DNA from: AC-32 sp963765785
GTDB lineage: Bacteria > Actinomycetota > Thermoleophilia > Gaiellales > Gaiellaceae
Reading direction: 5' to 3'
Length of the DNA: 64,000 nucleotides
NCBI GenBank assembly: GCA_963765785.1
Contig: CAVXXW010000001.1
Coordinates: 248,001-312,000 of the forward strand
The notes under the pieces were generated by a model. The model was given only the letters and a program-made list of their open reading frames with translations. It searched no databases and had not been told where the DNA came from. A program made the position numbers and the translations under genes. Positions 51,286 through 59,810 of the stretch are shown here, in pieces. Position 1 is the first letter of the stretch; each line of letters opens with the position of its first letter.

Positions 51286-51747
51286 ATGATCGACGGCGTC
51301 GAGCTGATCCCGCTGCGGAAGTTCGAGGACGAGCGCGGCTGGTTCATGGAGCTGATGCGCGCCTCGAAGCTGCCGCAGGCCGTGCGGCAGTCGAACCTCT
51401 CCTTCTCTCGGAAGGGCGTCGTTCGCGGGCTGCACTACCACGAGCGCGGCCAGAGCGACCTCTTCGCCTGCCTGCAGGGGATGGTGCGCGTCGTCGTGCT
51501 CGACCGCGAGACCGGCGAGACGTTCACCGAGGACATCGGCGACGACAACCTCGTGGCCGTGTTCATCCCCGGGCACCACGCGCACGGCTTCGAGGCGCTG
51601 ACCGACTGCCTCTTTCTCTACCACGTGACGGAGGAGTACGACCCGGCCGATCCCGACGAGCACGGCGTGCCGTGGAACGACGAGCGCGTCGTGCATCTCT
51701 GGAGCACGCAATCGCCGATCCTGTCGGAGCGAGACGCGGTTACCTGA
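51286..51747 (+). CDS. rfbC: dTDP-4-dehydrorhamnose 3,5-epimerase
   Basis: The 153-residue cupin-type epimerase has FEDERGWFMELMR, QSNLSFSRKGVVRGLHYHERGQ (catalytic His region), VVVLDRETGETF, FIPGHHAHGFEALTDCLFLYHVTEEYDP and HGVPWNDERV. It inverts C3 and C5 of dTDP-4-keto-6-deoxyglucose. It is about 25 residues shorter than E. coli RfbC at the C-terminus. The start ATG has a poor SD (GGACGGGG). The following reductase begins within its stop. Confidence 0.9.
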   Translation: MIDGVELIPLRKFEDERGWFMELMRASKLPQAVRQSNLSFSRKGVVRGLHYHERGQSDLFACLQGMVRVVVLDRETGETFTEDIGDDNLVAVFIPGHHAHGFEALTDCLFLYHVTEEYDPADPDEHGVPWNDERVVHLWSTQSPILSERDAVT

Positions 51748-52505
51748 TCACCGGCGCCGGCGGCCAGCTGGGCGCCGCGCTGCGGGAGGTGTTCCCGGAG
51801 GCGGACGCGCGGACGCGCGCAGAGCTGGACGTGACGCGGCCGTTCTCGACGGACGCGGGCCTCGTCCTGCACGCCGCCGCCTGGACGGACGTCGACGGCG
51901 CCGAGGCCGACCCGGCGGCTGCCGAGCTCGTCAACGTCGCGGGGACGCGGAACGTGGCGGCGCTCGGCGTGCCGGTCGTCTACTTCTCGACGGACTACGT
52001 CTTCGACGGCACGAAGCGCGAGCCGTACGTCGAGTCGGACGAGCCGGGGCCTGTCTCGGTCTACGGGCGCACAAAGCTCGAGGGCGAGAAGGAGGTGCGT
52101 GACGGCTGGATCGTCCGCAGCTCGTGGCTCTTCGGCTGGACCGGGACGAACTTCGTCCGGACGATGCTGCGGCTCGGCGCGGAGCGAGACGAGGTGAGCG
52201 TCGTCGCCGACCAGCGCGGCTGCCCGACCTACGTCGGCCACCTGGCGGACGCGACGCGGGAGGTGCTCGAGCTGCCGGAGGGAATCTGGCACGTCGCGGC
52301 CGAGGGCGAGTGCACGTGGGCCGAGTTCGCGCGGGCGATCTTCGAGGAGGCCGGGCTCTCGACCCGCGTGCGCGAGATCACGACCGAGGAGCTCGGCCGG
52401 CCTGCCCCGCGGCCGGCGTACTCGGTGCTGCGAAGCGAGCGCGAAGGCGCACCGCGCCTGCCCCACTGGCGCGACGGCCTGCGCGCCTGCCTCGAACGGC
52501 TCTAG
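51744..52505 (+). CDS. rfbD: dTDP-4-dehydrorhamnose reductase, probable CTG start
   Basis: RfbD reduces the 4-keto group with NAD(P)H, giving dTDP-L-rhamnose. It has LITGAGGQLGAALREV, LHAAAWTDVDGAEADPAAA, VVYFSTDYVFDGTKREPY, VYGRTKLEGEKEV (Y-x3-K), and WLFGWTGTNFVRTML. The Rossmann motif begins immediately after CTG 51744, which overlaps the rfbC stop as CTGA. There is no ATG, GTG or TTG close upstream in frame; the formal ORF begins at 51237 inside rfbC sequence. CTG gives 253 residues, though two or three residues further upstream would be more typical. Confidence 0.88.
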   Translation: MITGAGGQLGAALREVFPEADARTRAELDVTRPFSTDAGLVLHAAAWTDVDGAEADPAAAELVNVAGTRNVAALGVPVVYFSTDYVFDGTKREPYVESDEPGPVSVYGRTKLEGEKEVRDGWIVRSSWLFGWTGTNFVRTMLRLGAERDEVSVVADQRGCPTYVGHLADATREVLELPEGIWHVAAEGECTWAEFARAIFEEAGLSTRVREITTEELGRPAPRPAYSVLRSEREGAPRLPHWRDGLRACLERL

Positions 52506-52533
52506 CCGTTACGTGGCCGTGACCTAGCCGTCG

Positions 52534-52539
52534 TACGCT
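52534..52539 (+). promoter_or_regulatory. Predicted -10 element for the beta-propeller gene
   Basis: TACGCT ends 6 nt before GTG 52546. The 40-bp gap after rfbD contains nothing else. Confidence 0.4.
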
Positions 52540-52545
52540 CGCCGC

Positions 52546-53587
52546 GTGGTGCGGTTGCTCCTGCCTGCGGCGCTGATCGTCGGCGTGATGACCGGCGGGG
52601 CCGAGGGCGCGCCCATCCAGGCGTGTAGAAGCGCGGTGATCGTCTCGGCTACGACCGCCAAGGTGCTGCGCGGGCTGCACCTGCCCGTCAACAGCGTCGT
52701 CGCCGACGGGCACGGCGGCTGGTTCGTGGCCAGCAGCCGGTTGAAGCACATCCGCCGTGACGGAAGCGTCGACGAGACATGGCATTCGGCGGCGCGGCGC
52801 AGCCTCCCGTACAGGCTGCGCTTCGCGGACGGAATGCTGACGCGGCACGGCGAGCGCCTCTACATAGCCGGACGGCGCCGGGTCGTCGCCGTCGACGCCG
52901 AAACGGGACGCGTGCTCTGGCTCTCGCCGGCGATCGCCGGCCCAACGGTCACAGGCTTCCGTGCGACGATCACCGCTCTCGCCGCCGGCGGCAGGGCCGT
53001 CTTCGTGGGCGGGACGTTCACGAGCCTCGGAGGGGCGAGGCGAGTCGGCCTGGCAGCGCTGGACGCCTCCACGGGCCGGCTCCTGCCGTGGCAGGCACGG
53101 CCCGCCCGAGAGGTTGCGCTCCTGGCCCTCTCGAGCTCGCGGCTCTACTTCTCGGGCAGTTCGCGTGTTGGAGCGGTGCGGGCGAGTGACGGCCGGGCGA
53201 CGAGCTTCGCTCCCCGTGCCCGGATCGACGACCCGATCATGCTCGCCGTGTGGGCCCGGTTCGTGCTCCTCGGGTGCTCGGCGCGCTGGAGCGTCTGCTC
53301 CGCCGACAGCGGGGGTGTTCGACGGTCGCACCGGCAAACCCGTCCACAAGTTCGGGTTTGACGAGGTGCTCTCGGCGGGTGCGGTCGCCTTTGCCGGCTC
53401 GGCCGCCTACCTTGAGACCGGCCCCGAAGGCGGCTTCGGCGGGAGCAGCTATCTCATCGCGATCGACCTGCGCACCGGCAAGTTCGAGCCGTGGTTCCCG
53501 AAGGTCGGCTACTACGTGTCCACCACCTCGATCGCGGTCTCCGGCGACCGTGTGTTCGTCGCTGGGTCGTTTTGCCCCGGCCCTTAG
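52546..53587 (+). pseudogene. Secreted PQQ-like beta-propeller protein, frameshifted at a G-run
   Basis: GTG 52546 encodes a signal peptide (VRLLLPAALIVGVMTGGAEG) and repeats of the beta-propeller type, for example VVAVDAETGRVLWLSPAIAG and GLAALDASTGRLLPWQA, each with the D-x-x-T/D-G-R turn. At the GGGGG run 53311-53315 the frame fails. Dropping one G joins SVCSADSG to VFDGRTGKPVHKFGFDEV and continues to LIAIDLRTGKFEPWFPK and the stop at 53587. The total would be about 346 residues. The function is unknown. Its stop overlaps the stop of rfbB on the other strand (TTAG). Confidence 0.8.
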
Positions 53588-54582
53588 CGCCAGGCGGCTT
53601 CGTCGACCGGTGCGCAGTCGCGGAGTGGCTCCCACCACTCGCGGTTGTCCGCGTACCAGAGCACGGTTTCGGCGATTCCGTCTTCCCACGGGATCTCGTC
53701 GCGCCACCCCAGCTGCTCCCGGATCTTCGTCGAGTCGAGCAGGTAGCGGCGGTCGTGTCCCGGCCGGTCGGGGACGATCGTCTTCAGCGACTCCGGCTTG
53801 CCGGTGTGCTCGAGAACGGCGTCCGCGATCTCGGAGATCGACTTCTCCACGCCTGAGCCGACGTTGTACGTCTCGCCAGGCTCGCCCTGCTCGAGCACGA
53901 GCTCGATCGCCCGGCAGTGGTCGAGCACGTGCAGCCACTCGCGCTTGTTGGCCGTCGACGCGTAGAGCGGCAGCGGCTTGTCGTCGAGCGCGTTCGTGGC
54001 GAAGAGCGGGATCACCTTCTCGGGGAACTGGTACGGCCCGTAGTTGTTCGAGCAGTTCGTGATCGTGACCGGCAGCTCGTAGGTCTCGAAGTACGCGCGC
54101 ACCGCGTGGTCGGCGCCGGCCTTCGACGCGTTGTACGGCGTCCGCGGGCGGTACGGCGTCTCCTCGGTGAAGACGTCGTCCGAGTCGAGCGGCAGGTCGC
54201 CGTAGACCTCGCAGGTCGAGACGTGGTGGAACCGCGTCAGGTCGGTGCGGCGCGCCGCCTCGAGGAAGGTCTGCGTGCCGATCACGTTCGTCCGGAAGAA
54301 GCGGCCCGGGTCGACGACGGCCAGCGAGTTGTGCGACTCGGCGGCGAAGTTGACGACGGTCTCGACCTCCTCGTCGCGGAGCGTGCGCTCGGCAAGGTCG
54401 GGATCGGCGATGTCTCCCTCGACGAAGACGATCCGGTCCTCGACGTCGGCGAGGCTATCGCGGTTACCCGCGTACGTGAGCAGGTCGTAGGCGACGACGT
54501 GGTCGTCGGGGTGCCGATCCAGCCAGTAGCGGACGAAGTTCGAGCCGATGAAGCCGGCCGCGCCGGTGACGAGGATTCGCAT
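53584..54582 (-). CDS. rfbB: dTDP-glucose 4,6-dehydratase (variant active site)
   Basis: RfbB converts dTDP-glucose to dTDP-4-keto-6-deoxyglucose. The 332-residue extended SDR has RILVTGAAGFIGSNFVRYWL, NFAAESHNSLAVVDPG, HHVSTCEVYGDLPL, PYNASKAGADHAV (Y-x3-K), NCSNNYGPYQFPEKVIPL and DRPGHDRRYLLD. Most family members read AAESHVDRSI and STDEVYG; the Asp of the second motif is Cys here, while Glu is kept. The sugar substrate may therefore differ, although position beside rfbACD supports rhamnose synthesis. The ATG is 7 nt after a TAGACT hexamer on the minus strand. Confidence 0.88.
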   Translation of the reverse strand: MRILVTGAAGFIGSNFVRYWLDRHPDDHVVAYDLLTYAGNRDSLADVEDRIVFVEGDIADPDLAERTLRDEEVETVVNFAAESHNSLAVVDPGRFFRTNVIGTQTFLEAARRTDLTRFHHVSTCEVYGDLPLDSDDVFTEETPYRPRTPYNASKAGADHAVRAYFETYELPVTITNCSNNYGPYQFPEKVIPLFATNALDDKPLPLYASTANKREWLHVLDHCRAIELVLEQGEPGETYNVGSGVEKSISEIADAVLEHTGKPESLKTIVPDRPGHDRRYLLDSTKIREQLGWRDEIPWEDGIAETVLWYADNREWWEPLRDCAPVDEAAWR

Positions 54583-54589
54583 CGCGCGG

Positions 54590-54595
54590 AGTCTA
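54590..54595 (-). promoter_or_regulatory. Predicted -10 element for rfbB
   Basis: TAGACT on the minus strand ends 7 nt before ATG 54582. The kinase gene upstream ends only 6 bp beyond it, so rfbB has its own promoter in an 18-bp gap. Confidence 0.4.
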
Positions 54596-54600
54596 GGCGC

Positions 54601-55965
54601 CTAGCAGTGCTGGGCGCGCTGGCGGATGGAACGGGGTTCGCTGCGGCCCGGCTCGAGGTGTTCGGCCCGCTTCAGGTACGCAATCGCCTCGCCGCAGCGC
54701 CCCAGCCGGTAGAGGGCGTAGCCGAGGTTGTAGTTCGCGTAGGCCTCGTACGGGTCGGCGGGCCCGCTGCCGCTGAGCTGTTGGACGGCCTGCTGCAGGA
54801 GCAGGACGGCGCCCGCGTAGTCGCCGCTCTGGATTCGCGCGTAGCCCTGGTCGTTCAGCGTGTGGCCGTTGCCCGAGACCGCCGGGGGAGGCGGCGGTGG
54901 AGGAGCGGGACCGGTCGTGACCGTCTGCTGGAAGGTGGTCGTGCCACCAGGGCCGGCGACCGTCCGTGTGATCACGTTCGGGCCGGAGCCGCCGCTCGTG
55001 GCGACGACCGCGACGATCGCGCCGATCGCCCCGGCCGCGAGCAGCAGCGCCAGCGGCAGGAGGAAGCGCGTCGCGCTCGACCGTTGACGCTGCCTGGGCG
55101 GGGCCGGCGGCGGCGCGAAGGCGACGGTCGTCCCCGCCGGGCGGCGCAGCGCGTCGCGCAGGTCGGCGACGAACTCCTGGGCGGAGCCGTGGCGCCGGCG
55201 CGGGTCCTTCGCCAGGGCGCGCTGGAAGACGCGGTCGAGCTCCGGCGGCAGGTTCCCGCTCTGCCCGGCGATCGAGGGCACGGGTGCGTTGACGTGTGCG
55301 GCAGCCTCGGCCGCCGGCGAGTCGCTCTCGAACGGGCGGTGGCCGCTGAGCAGCTCGTAGGCGACGACGGCCAGCGCGTAGACGTCGCTCGCGGGGCCGG
55401 CGCGCTCGCCCTGTGCCTGCTCGGGCGAGAGGTAGCCGGCCGTTCCGAGCACGGTGCCGGTGAGGGTCATCGAGTCCATCCCGGCGGCGCTCGCGATCCC
55501 GAAGTCCGCCACGCGCACCTCGCCGCGGTCGTTCAGGAGCAGGTTCGCGGGCTTGACGTCGCGGTGGACGATGCCGTGCCGGTGCGCTGCGTCCAGCGCT
55601 GCCGCCGCCTGCTCGAGCCACGCGAGCACGCGGCCGGGCGGCTGGGCTCCGTCGCGGCGCAGCCGATCCTCGAGCGAGCCGCCGGCCAGGTGCTCCATCA
55701 CCATGAACGGGCGGCCATCCCACTCGCCGACGTCGAAGATCGTGATCGCGCCGGGCTCGCCCGAGAGGCGCGCGGCCGCGAGCGCCTCGCGCTTGAAGCG
55801 CTGGCGGATGCTTTCGTCGGCGGCGTAGCGGTCGGCGAGGGCCTTGACGGCCACCTCGCGCCCGAGCACGTCGTCGGTCGCGAGGTAGATGTCGCCCATC
55901 GCCCCCCGCCCGATTCGGCGGGGCGAGCGGTAGCGCGGCGGTAGGGGCTGCGTCTCGACAGGCAT
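54601..55965 (-). CDS. PknB-like Ser/Thr protein kinase with C-terminal TPR domain
   Basis: The kinase domain (about 10-270) has IGRGAMGDIYLATDD, VAVKALADRYA (catalytic Lys), GIVHRDVKPANLLLND (catalytic loop), VADFGIAS and GTAGYLSPEQAQGE. A juxtamembrane stretch rich in Pro/Arg leads to one membrane helix (FLLPLALLLAAGAIGAIVAVVA). The outside part has a Pro-rich linker and a TPR pair (LNDQGYARIQSGDYAGAVLLL, NLGYALYRLGRCGEAIAYL) in place of PASTA repeats. ATG 55965 (454 aa) is preferred; ATG 56010 would add 15 residues. An inverted repeat GGGAAA-gcg-TTTCCC lies just upstream (55968-55982). Confidence 0.87.
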   Translation of the reverse strand: MPVETQPLPPRYRSPRRIGRGAMGDIYLATDDVLGREVAVKALADRYAADESIRQRFKREALAAARLSGEPGAITIFDVGEWDGRPFMVMEHLAGGSLEDRLRRDGAQPPGRVLAWLEQAAAALDAAHRHGIVHRDVKPANLLLNDRGEVRVADFGIASAAGMDSMTLTGTVLGTAGYLSPEQAQGERAGPASDVYALAVVAYELLSGHRPFESDSPAAEAAAHVNAPVPSIAGQSGNLPPELDRVFQRALAKDPRRRHGSAQEFVADLRDALRRPAGTTVAFAPPPAPPRQRQRSSATRFLLPLALLLAAGAIGAIVAVVATSGGSGPNVITRTVAGPGGTTTFQQTVTTGPAPPPPPPPAVSGNGHTLNDQGYARIQSGDYAGAVLLLQQAVQQLSGSGPADPYEAYANYNLGYALYRLGRCGEAIAYLKRAEHLEPGRSEPRSIRQRAQHC

Positions 55966-56011
55966 CCGGGAAAGCGTTTCCCCACCGACCCGCCGGCGGA
56001 AACGGTGCATC

Positions 56012-56032
56012 TTTCGGCCAGTTCTGCCGAAA
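56012..56032. repeat. Inverted repeat in the kinase / SpoIID-like intergenic region
   Basis: TTTCGGC (56012-56018) and GCCGAAA (56026-56032) are perfect 7-bp arms around CAGTTCT, an operator-like geometry. It sits between the divergent -10 pair at 56045-56051 and the kinase start. Confidence 0.45.
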
Positions 56033-56044
56033 ATCGCTGGTACG

Positions 56045-56051
56045 TACGCTA
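56045..56051. promoter_or_regulatory. Overlapping divergent -10 elements (kinase / SpoIID-like)
   Basis: TACGCTA gives TACGCT on the plus strand and TAGCGT on the minus strand. Both genes would then have 5' UTRs of about 60-80 nt, unlike most genes here. Confidence 0.4.
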
Positions 56052-56116
56052 CCCTCAGAGTCCGGCTGCGGCGTCCAGCCAGGTCCTTTCGCGTCGCGCA
56101 CCGGCCTAACAAGGCG

Positions 56117-57718
56117 ATGGTCAGCACATTCGCAGCAACCCTCCTCGCCGCTCTCGGCCTTGCGGGCCCCGTGGCGACGCCTGCCGCCAAACCGACCGGG
56201 GGCGCGTTCTTCGTCTCCGGCCACGGCTGGGGGCACGGCGTCGGGCTGGCGCAGTACGGCGCGTACGGCTACGCGCTGCACGGCTGGACGTACGACCAGA
56301 TCGTCGCCCACTACTACCCCGGGACCGAGCTCGGCGACGCACCGCTCAAGCGCGTCCGCGTGCTGCTCTCGGCGGCCGCCAAGAGCGTCGTGATCTCGTC
56401 GAAGGCGCCGTTCTCGGTCGTCGACGGCTCGGGCAAGTCGCACAAGCTGCCCGCCGGCCAGCAGAAGCTCGGCCCTGGGTTGAAGCTGAAGCTCGCCGCC
56501 AGCGCGAAGGCGCTGCCGAGCCCGCTCGCCTTCTCCCCGGGGACGCAGCCGCTCGTGCTCGGCCGCCGTCCGTATCGCGGCACGTTCCGCGTCACGGGCG
56601 GCAAGCGCGTGCGGGTCGTGAACGTGGTCGGTCTCGAGTCGTATCTCTACGGCGTCGTCCCGAGCGAGATGCCCGACCGCTGGCCCGCCGAGGCGCTTGA
56701 GGCGCAGGCGGTCGTCGCGCGCTCGTACGCGCTCTCCCACCTCGAGGCCGGTAGCGACTTCGACCTCTACCCCGACACGCGCAGCCAGGTCTACCGCGGC
56801 ATCGCGGCCGAGTCGCAGTCCGCGCGCGACGCGGTGAACGCGACCGCCGGCAAGGTCGTGCTCTACGACGGCGAGGTCGCCGACACCTTCTTCTCCTCCA
56901 GCTCGGGCGGGCGCACGGCGAACGTGCAGGACGTCTGGACCGGCTCCAAGGCGCTGCCGTACCTCGTCTCCGTCCCGGATCCCTACGACACGCTCTCGCC
57001 CTACCACAACTGGGGCCCGCTCCAGTTCGGCGCGAGCCAGCTCGGCAAGAAGCTCGGCGCGCGTGGAACGCTGCTCGACGTCCGCACCGACGCTGCGCCC
57101 TCCGGTCGCGTCCGGACGCTGACGCTGATCGGGACGAAGGGCACCAAGACCATCAGCGGCTCGACCGCCCGCGCGGCGATGGGCCTGCGCTCGACCTGGT
57201 TCACGATCGGCGCGATGACGATCACGCCGCCGACGGCTCCGCTCGAGTACGGCACGACGACCCATCTCACCGGCGTGGCCCGCGGCATGCCGCGCGTGAC
57301 GCTCGACTCCCGGCCGTACGGAGGCCAGTGGAAGCCGCTCGCGGTCCTCATCTCGCGGAGCGGCAAGGTGACGGCAACGGTCTCGCCGAAAGTAACGACC
57401 GACTACCGGATCTCCTCCGGGATCGTCCGCAGCGCGATCGTGCGGCTCTCGGTCGCGCCGTCGGTCCGGCTGAGCGCGTCCACCGACCACACGTCGGTGT
57501 CGGGCACGGTCAAGCCGTTCCTCTCCGGCGTGCCCGTCCAGCTCCAGCGCCAGGCGCCGACCGGCACGTGGTCGACGGTGGCGCAGGCCACGCCCGCGAG
57601 CGACGGCTCCTTCCAGGAGTCCGTCAACCTCGTGCCGGGCATGTACCGCGCCCGCATCGCGCCCGGCAACGGCTTTGCGCCCGGAGTCTCGCCGGTGCTG
57701 ACGGTGGTGGCGGCATGA
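56117..57718 (+). CDS. SpoIID/LytB-domain secreted protein
   Basis: The 533-residue protein has a short signal peptide (STFAATLLAALGLAGPVAT) and the SpoIID/LytB core: FVSGHGWGHGVGLAQYGAYGYAL, VVNVVGLESYLYGVVPSEMPDRWPAEALEAQAVVARSYAL and DTRSQVYRGIAAESQSARDAV, then TFFSSSSGGRTANVQDVW. SpoIID is a lytic transglycosylase acting on denuded peptidoglycan in sporulating bacteria; homologues occur in non-sporulators. The C-terminal 170 residues are beta-sandwich-like. It is coupled by a 4-nt overlap to the subtilase. Confidence 0.85.
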   Translation: MVSTFAATLLAALGLAGPVATPAAKPTGGAFFVSGHGWGHGVGLAQYGAYGYALHGWTYDQIVAHYYPGTELGDAPLKRVRVLLSAAAKSVVISSKAPFSVVDGSGKSHKLPAGQQKLGPGLKLKLAASAKALPSPLAFSPGTQPLVLGRRPYRGTFRVTGGKRVRVVNVVGLESYLYGVVPSEMPDRWPAEALEAQAVVARSYALSHLEAGSDFDLYPDTRSQVYRGIAAESQSARDAVNATAGKVVLYDGEVADTFFSSSSGGRTANVQDVWTGSKALPYLVSVPDPYDTLSPYHNWGPLQFGASQLGKKLGARGTLLDVRTDAAPSGRVRTLTLIGTKGTKTISGSTARAAMGLRSTWFTIGAMTITPPTAPLEYGTTTHLTGVARGMPRVTLDSRPYGGQWKPLAVLISRSGKVTATVSPKVTTDYRISSGIVRSAIVRLSVAPSVRLSASTDHTSVSGTVKPFLSGVPVQLQRQAPTGTWSTVAQATPASDGSFQESVNLVPGMYRARIAPGNGFAPGVSPVLTVVAA

Positions 57719-59172
57719 AGCGGGCGGTGATCGTCGCCGGGCTCGTGGCTGCGGTCGCGGTGCCGGTGGCGGTCGCGGGCAGCTCGCCGCAGCCGAACGA
57801 CCCGTTCTTGTCACGCCAGTGGTACGTCGGGCGCGACCATGCGCTCGACACCTTCGACACGGCCAAGCAGCTCTTCACGGTCCGCGTCGCGGTGATCGAC
57901 TCGGGCGTCGATGCCGGACATCCCGAGCTGAAGGGCCGCATCGTCGCAGCCAAGAGCTTCGTCGGCGGCTCGCCGAAGACCGACTCGTTCGGGCACGGCA
58001 CGTTCGTCGCCGGCGAGATCGCGGCGATCGCCGACAACGGGGCCGGCATCGCCGGCCTGGCCCCGCCTGCGCGCCTGCTGGTCGCGAAGGTGGTGCGCAA
58101 CGACGGTTCGATTCCGCCGAAGGCCGAGGCGCGGGCGATCCGCTGGGCCGTCCGCATGCGCGCGCGCGTGATCAACCTCAGCCTCGGCAGCACCCGCGAT
58201 CCCGGCGACGCGTCGGTCGACGGCTACTCGGTCGTCGAGAAGCAGGCGATCGAGTTCGCCGTGCGCCGCGGGGTGCTGGTCGTCGCGGCAGCCGGCAACG
58301 GCGACGACGCGCCGACCAAGCCGTGGCCGTACGCGAGTTACCCGGCGGCCTTCCCGCATGTGCTCGGCGTCGCCGCGTACGGACGCTCCGGCAACGTGCC
58401 GGCGTTCTCGAACCGCGACAAGCAGTACGTCGACATCGCCGCCCCCGGCATGGACATCTTCTCGCTCTTCCCGAGGAACCTGACCAAGCGCTTCAGCGAC
58501 TGCGTCGACCAGGGCTACTCGAGCTGCGGCACCAGCGCCTTCCACCCGGCCAACGGCACCTCGTTCGCGTCGCCGCAGGTGACCGCAGCCGCGGCGCTCC
58601 TCTTCGGCGAAGAGCCGGCGCTGCGGCCCGACCAGGTGAGCACGATCTTGAAGGAGAAGGCCGATGACGCTAGCCCGGCGAACGGCTGCGTCGAGTGCAC
58701 CGTCGGCCCGGACGCGCTGAGCGGTTTCGGCCGGCTTGACGTCGACAACGCGCTCAACGCCCTGCACTTCCCGCTGCCGGTTCCCGACCGGCTCGAGCCG
58801 AACGACGACGCGGGGGCGGAGGCCGCCATCGTGGCGACGCCGCGGGCGTTCACGGCGACGCTCGACTCCTACGACGACCCGAACGACGTCTACAAGATCC
58901 ACCTCGACAAGGGCCAACGGCTGTCTGTGGTCGTCCACACGAGCGCCAACTTCGATCCGTCTCTGACCTTCGACCCGTCCCTGTTTCTCTGGAAGCCCGG
59001 GCTAACCTCGCTCGCCGGCGCCACCTCCGACCTCCGGGCCCGCCGCTCGATCCACGGCCCCGGCGTGCCCGAGCGCATCCGCTTCAAGGCGCACAAGGCC
59101 GGCTGGTACTACGTGCAGGTCAAGCTGGCGGCGCCCGGCCTCGGCGCCTACCGCATCAAGCTGAGCTTCTAG
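57715..59172 (+). CDS. Secreted S8 subtilisin-like serine protease
   Basis: The 485-residue protease has a signal peptide (AVIVAGLVAAVAVPVAVAGS) and a complete triad: Asp62 in VAVIDSGVDAGHPEL, His94 in FGHGTFVAGEIAAIADNG and Ser283 in NGTSFASPQVTAAAALLF, with the oxyanion Asn in VVAAAGNGDD. Cys pairs (FSDCVDQGYSSCGTSA, NGCVECTVG) may form disulfides. A C-terminal beta domain (RLEPNDDAGAEA to the end) resembles PPC domains. ATG 57715 overlaps the SpoIID-like stop. The stop shares CTAG with the next, convergent gene. Confidence 0.93.
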   Translation: MKRAVIVAGLVAAVAVPVAVAGSSPQPNDPFLSRQWYVGRDHALDTFDTAKQLFTVRVAVIDSGVDAGHPELKGRIVAAKSFVGGSPKTDSFGHGTFVAGEIAAIADNGAGIAGLAPPARLLVAKVVRNDGSIPPKAEARAIRWAVRMRARVINLSLGSTRDPGDASVDGYSVVEKQAIEFAVRRGVLVVAAAGNGDDAPTKPWPYASYPAAFPHVLGVAAYGRSGNVPAFSNRDKQYVDIAAPGMDIFSLFPRNLTKRFSDCVDQGYSSCGTSAFHPANGTSFASPQVTAAAALLFGEEPALRPDQVSTILKEKADDASPANGCVECTVGPDALSGFGRLDVDNALNALHFPLPVPDRLEPNDDAGAEAAIVATPRAFTATLDSYDDPNDVYKIHLDKGQRLSVVVHTSANFDPSLTFDPSLFLWKPGLTSLAGATSDLRARRSIHGPGVPERIRFKAHKAGWYYVQVKLAAPGLGAYRIKLSF

Positions 59173-59810
59173 CTCAACAGTTCTCCGTCGGGAACGTCGC
59201 GAATCTGCCGCGCCGGCGAGCCGACCATCACGGCTCGCGGCGGCACGTCCCGCAGGACGACCGCGCCGGCGCCGATGAACGCCTCCTCGCCGACCTCGAT
59301 GCCCGGCAGCAGCACCGAGCCGCCGCCAACGCGGGCGCCGCGGCGGATCGTCGGCCCCTTGATCAGCTCGTGCCGCTTCTCGGTGCGCCCCATGTAGTTG
59401 TCGTTCGTCGTGATCACGCAGGGCGCGATGAAGACGTTGTCCTCGAGGAGCGAGTACGCCGTGATGTAGGCGTGCGCCTGGATCTTCGTGAGCGCGCCAA
59501 CCGAGGTGTCGTTCTCGACGAGCGAGCCGCGGCCGATGACGACGTCGTCGCCGATCGTGCAGCGCTCGCGCACGCAGGCCTGGTCGCCGACGATCACGCG
59601 CTCCCCGATCGTCGTCCCGGCGAACACGACCGCGCCGGTCGAGACGATCGTTCCCGGGCCGAGCTCGAGCGGCGGCAGGTGCTCGCGCTTCGAGGTCGAG
59701 CGCGGCGAGAGCGTCGGCTGCTTCCCCACCACGGCGTAGTCGAGGATCTTGCAGCCCTCACCGACGACCGTCCCCGGGTAGACGATCGCGGTCTCGGCGA
59801 TCTCGCTCAC
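59169..59810 (-). CDS. Left-handed beta-helix acyltransferase (WbpD/WlbB-like)
   Basis: The 213-residue protein is built of hexapeptide repeats (IVYPGTVVGEGCKI, AVVFAGTTIGERVIVGDQA, CTIGDDVVIGRGSLV, SVLLPGIEVGEEAFIGAGAVVL) and ends ARQIRDVPDGE. This pattern is typical of trimeric acetyl-CoA-dependent sugar N-acetyltransferases. Together with the upstream UDP-sugar dehydrogenase and oxidoreductase it fits the WbpA-WbpB-WbpD steps to a diacetamido-uronic acid. GTG 59810 overlaps the oxidoreductase stop by 4 nt. Confidence 0.85.
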   Translation of the reverse strand: MSEIAETAIVYPGTVVGEGCKILDYAVVGKQPTLSPRSTSKREHLPPLELGPGTIVSTGAVVFAGTTIGERVIVGDQACVRERCTIGDDVVIGRGSLVENDTSVGALTKIQAHAYITAYSLLEDNVFIAPCVITTNDNYMGRTEKRHELIKGPTIRRGARVGGGSVLLPGIEVGEEAFIGAGAVVLRDVPPRAVMVGSPARQIRDVPDGELLS

